Positions 62,076 through 64,000 of a DNA stretch of 64,000 nt are shown in pieces. Under the pieces are notes generated by a model. The model had not been told where the DNA came from, made no database searches, and saw only the letters and a list, made by a program, of their open reading frames with translations. A program made the translations under genes and the position numbers. Where the stretch lies: NCBI GenBank assembly GCA_035319125.1, contig DATHDG010000014.1, forward strand, positions 218,164 to 282,163, written 5' to 3'. Source of the DNA: Fen-1308 sp035319125. Its GTDB lineage: Bacteria; Nitrospirota; Thermodesulfovibrionia; Thermodesulfovibrionales; Dissulfurispiraceae. Each line of letters starts with the position of its first letter. Within the stretch, counting starts at the first letter, position 1.

Positions 62076-63440
62076 ATGAAAGAAAAAAACAAGGAAAATT
62101 TGAACAATAGAAGAAGCGTACCGCCTGTAGCTACGCAGATCATACTTGATAGCATCGCAGATGGGGTATTTACTGTGGATGAGGAATTTTATATTACTTC
62201 GTTCAATAAGGCAGCCGAGCGCATAACCGGCATACGAGCTTCAAAGGCAATCGGACAGAAGTGTTTCGATGTTTTGCATGCCGATATCTGTCAGTCGGCG
62301 TGCGCCCTGAAACAAACCTTAAGGACAGGCAAAGAGATTATCGACAAACCTGTCAGCATATTGAACCGCGAAGGCGCATTGGTCCCAATATCAATTAGTA
62401 CGGCCGTACTGAAAAATGAGAAAGGCAGAATCATCGGAGGGGCTGAAACGTTCCGGGATTTATCCGCCATAGAATCTCTCAGGAGAGAAATATCCCGTCA
62501 ATATTCGTTTTCAGATATTATCAGCAAGAATCATGAAATACGTGAAATATTCGGAATATTGCCTGACATTGCAGAAAGTGAGAGTACCATCCTCATACAG
62601 GGCGAAAGTGGAACCGGAAAGGAACTTTTCGCTCGCGCTATACATAATTTGAGTGGAAGGAGCAGGCGTGCATTTGTGGCAGTCAACTGCGGTGCACTGC
62701 CTGACAATCTGTTGGAATCTGAACTGTTTGGCTATAGGCGAGGGGCCTTTACGGATGCCAAAAAAGACAAGCCGGGCAAATTCGCTCTTGCTTATGCAGG
62801 CACACTTTTTCTGGACGAAATTGCAGATCTCCCGTTGCCTCTTCAGGCCAAACTCTTAAGGGTTTTGCAGGAAAGAGAGTATGAACCGCTTGGGGCTACT
62901 GCGCCGGTCAAGTCTGATGTGCGCGTGATAGCTGCGACCAATCAGAACCTGACAGATATGGTTGCTAATAAGACATTTCGTGATGATCTATTCTATAGGC
63001 TTAACATTGTAAAGCTTGATCTTCCCCCTCTTCGAGAGAGGAAGGAAGACATTCCTATCCTGGTTGATCACTTTATCGCTAAATTCAATGCCGGGAAGAA
63101 TAAGAACATTTCAGGTATTTCGGATGATGTTATGCAATTACTCATGATCCACCGCTACCCTGGCAATATCAGGGAGCTGGAAAATCTGTTGGAGCATGCA
63201 TTTGTCATGTGCCGTGGAGGCGAGATCAGGATTAAACATCTTCCTAAAGAGCTTAGGGAGACAGTTGCTGTTGAACCTCGCATGAATACCGAATCTCTGC
63301 AGGTGCAGTTCAAGATATCTGAAGCTGAGATCATCAAGGCTGCATTGAACAAAAATCATGGTCACCGGGGCAGGACGGCTAAAGAACTCGGGATTGATAC
63401 AAGCACTCTTTGGCGCAAGATCAAGAAGCTTCGTATCTAA
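62076..63440 (+). CDS. PAS-sensing sigma-54 activator
   Basis: The 454-residue protein has a PAS domain (about 20-130), an AAA+ core with Walker A GESGTGKE (176-183), GAFTDA (223-228) in place of the consensus GAFTGA, Walker B TLFLDEIADLPL and a Fis-type helix-turn-helix at the C-terminus (HRGRTAKELGIDTSTLWRKIKK). Cysteines C63, C72 and C76 follow the PAS core. The ATG at 62076 is preferred over a TTG at 62001 because GGTGG precedes it. Its target is probably the adjacent sigma-54 promoter (63586). Confidence 0.92.
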   Translation: MKEKNKENLNNRRSVPPVATQIILDSIADGVFTVDEEFYITSFNKAAERITGIRASKAIGQKCFDVLHADICQSACALKQTLRTGKEIIDKPVSILNREGALVPISISTAVLKNEKGRIIGGAETFRDLSAIESLRREISRQYSFSDIISKNHEIREIFGILPDIAESESTILIQGESGTGKELFARAIHNLSGRSRRAFVAVNCGALPDNLLESELFGYRRGAFTDAKKDKPGKFALAYAGTLFLDEIADLPLPLQAKLLRVLQEREYEPLGATAPVKSDVRVIAATNQNLTDMVANKTFRDDLFYRLNIVKLDLPPLRERKEDIPILVDHFIAKFNAGKNKNISGISDDVMQLLMIHRYPGNIRELENLLEHAFVMCRGGEIRIKHLPKELRETVAVEPRMNTESLQVQFKISEAEIIKAALNKNHGHRGRTAKELGIDTSTLWRKIKKLRI

Positions 63441-63461
63441 CATTACTGATATCCTTTCCAT

Positions 63462-63522
63462 ATTGCAATATTGCACGATGTATTATTGCATGTCATTGCA
63501 AGTTTGCAATCCCATTTTGCAT
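63462..63522 (+). promoter_or_regulatory. TTGCA repeat array, probable enhancer for the sigma-54 activator
   Basis: Six TTGCA elements start at 63463, 63471, 63486, 63496, 63504 and 63517. ATTGCAA-GT-TTGCAAT (63495-63510) is a perfect dyad and ATTGCAA-TA-TTGCACG (63462-63477) a near-copy, their centres 33 bp apart (about three helical turns). The array lies 65-125 bp upstream of the sigma-54 promoter. Confidence 0.6.
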
Positions 63523-63585
63523 TTCAAGAAATAATGATCTCCTTTTAAGGCTTTAATATCAACCCGATATAAGCTTCAGGGTTTC

Positions 63586-63600
63586 TGGTATCACTATTGC
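63586..63600 (+). promoter_or_regulatory. Sigma-54 (-24/-12) promoter of the Mrp gene
   Basis: TGG at 63586-63588 and TTGC at 63597-63600 place the invariant GG and GC dinucleotides exactly ten bases apart. The start would be near 63612 and the leader about 35 bases. It is directly behind the sigma-54 activator gene. Confidence 0.65.
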
Positions 63601-63646
63601 TTATTATGATTTATGGAAACTATCGTTCAGTAAAAGGAGTTTTAAA

Positions 63647-64000
63647 GTGAAACAGGCAAAAGGCAATGCATCTCGTGCAAGTGGCTGTCCGTCTTCTGGC
63701 CTCATCAGTGAACAGGATATGCAGTCACTTGATGAGCAGCAGTTGATTAAAGAGAATATAGCTAAAATCGACCATAAGGTCATGGTAATGTCGGGGAAAG
63801 GCGGCGTCGGGAAGAGTTCAATTGCAACTAACATAGCAGTAGGTCTCTCCATGAAGGGTAAGCAGGTTGGGCTTTTGGATATCGACATCCATGGGCCTAG
63901 TATTCCTAAAATGATGGGATTGGAAGGTTCTGCACTAATGCAGTCATCAGATGGCCTGATGCCGATTAAATACAGTCAGACGCTAAAGGTGATGTCTATA
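63647..64000 (+). CDS. Mrp/NBP35-family P-loop ATPase (5' part)
   Basis: Mrp/NBP35 ATPases carry and deliver iron-sulfur clusters. GTG at 63647 is placed by AAAGGAG upstream. The visible 118 residues have a deviant Walker A SGKGGVGKSS (49-58) and the family segment GLLDIDIHGPSIPKMMGL. Only one cysteine (C14) lies in the N-terminal extension, so the four-cysteine N-terminal ferredoxin-like site of eukaryotic NBP35 is missing. The gene runs off the right edge. It follows the sigma-54 promoter described above. Confidence 0.93.
   Translation, partial: MKQAKGNASRASGCPSSGLISEQDMQSLDEQQLIKENIAKIDHKVMVMSGKGGVGKSSIATNIAVGLSMKGKQVGLLDIDIHGPSIPKMMGLEGSALMQSSDGLMPIKYSQTLKVMSI

Noticed and set aside
63462..63522. 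TTGCA array considered as replication iterons or a CRISPR-like repeat
   Set aside because: The elements are too short and irregularly spaced, there is no DnaA box cluster or replication gene, and the adjacent sigma-54 promoter explains them better.

Overview
This is chromosomal DNA of a Gram-negative, flagellated, respiratory bacterium. It has lipoproteins, BamE-like and PlsX/FabH/L32 genes, a complex I operon, cytochrome bd, multiheme cytochromes and sigma-54 control. The gene set resembles Nitrospirota or the former Deltaproteobacteria, but no rRNA or phylogenetic marker was compared, so that placement is inference. Coding density is high, about 70 protein genes and one tRNA are supported, and no insertion sequence, prophage or CRISPR array was seen. 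The NuoH gene is cut by the left edge and an Mrp/NBP35 gene by the right edge.

Layout. 1-3604 (minus): nuoA-B-C-D-H, without nuoEFG between D and H. 3797-7698 (minus): two flagellar stator pairs flanking a PilZ gene, divergent from an HD-GYP gene and rarA. 10507-15042: stand-alone AICAR formyltransferase, then a cysteine-rich ferredoxin, a HIT protein and an ABC-F ATPase. 15168-21527: LysR regulator, queE, a Fur/Zur-znuACB zinc operon with a clear promoter and palindromic operator, and an ABC-2 exporter. 21578-29823: Nudix, pgpA, thpR, recA, recX, a BamE-like lipoprotein, alaS, a phasin-like protein and a UbiB-like kinase. 29906-35798: cydAB, acyl-CoA dehydrogenase, tldE/pmbA, queD, hpt. 35970-45083: patatin lipoprotein, small lipoprotein, yjbQ, addAB, slipin and a VTT membrane protein. 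45088-49077 (minus): yceD-rpmF-plsX-fabH and larC. 49188-50540: macrodomain gene with an abutting tRNA-Thr, DUF134 regulator, small membrane protein.

The least familiar part is 50746-63440. A membrane metallopeptidase and an anchored protein precede five consecutive small membrane-protein genes (52537-54568) that share a C-terminal Y-x-P...(T/S)-G-basic motif. Three of them also share an N-terminal G...YW...LPG module. They run directly into genes for a five-heme cytochrome, a Tat-exported four-cluster ferredoxin, an NrfD-type quinone subunit, a 13-heme membrane-anchored cytochrome and a b-type cytochrome. A NarX/NarL-type two-component system and a PAS sigma-54 activator follow. I infer a quinone/periplasmic cytochrome oxidoreductase with dedicated small membrane subunits; the small-protein family is not one I recognise.

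After the sigma-54 activator gene lies an array of six TTGCA elements (including two dyads about 33 bp apart) and a GG-N10-GC promoter feeding an Mrp/NBP35 ATPase gene. This looks like a complete enhancer-activator-promoter unit. Several genes have a -10 hexamer so close to the start codon that leaderless transcription is likely. One gene (VTT protein, 44277) appears to need a CTG start.
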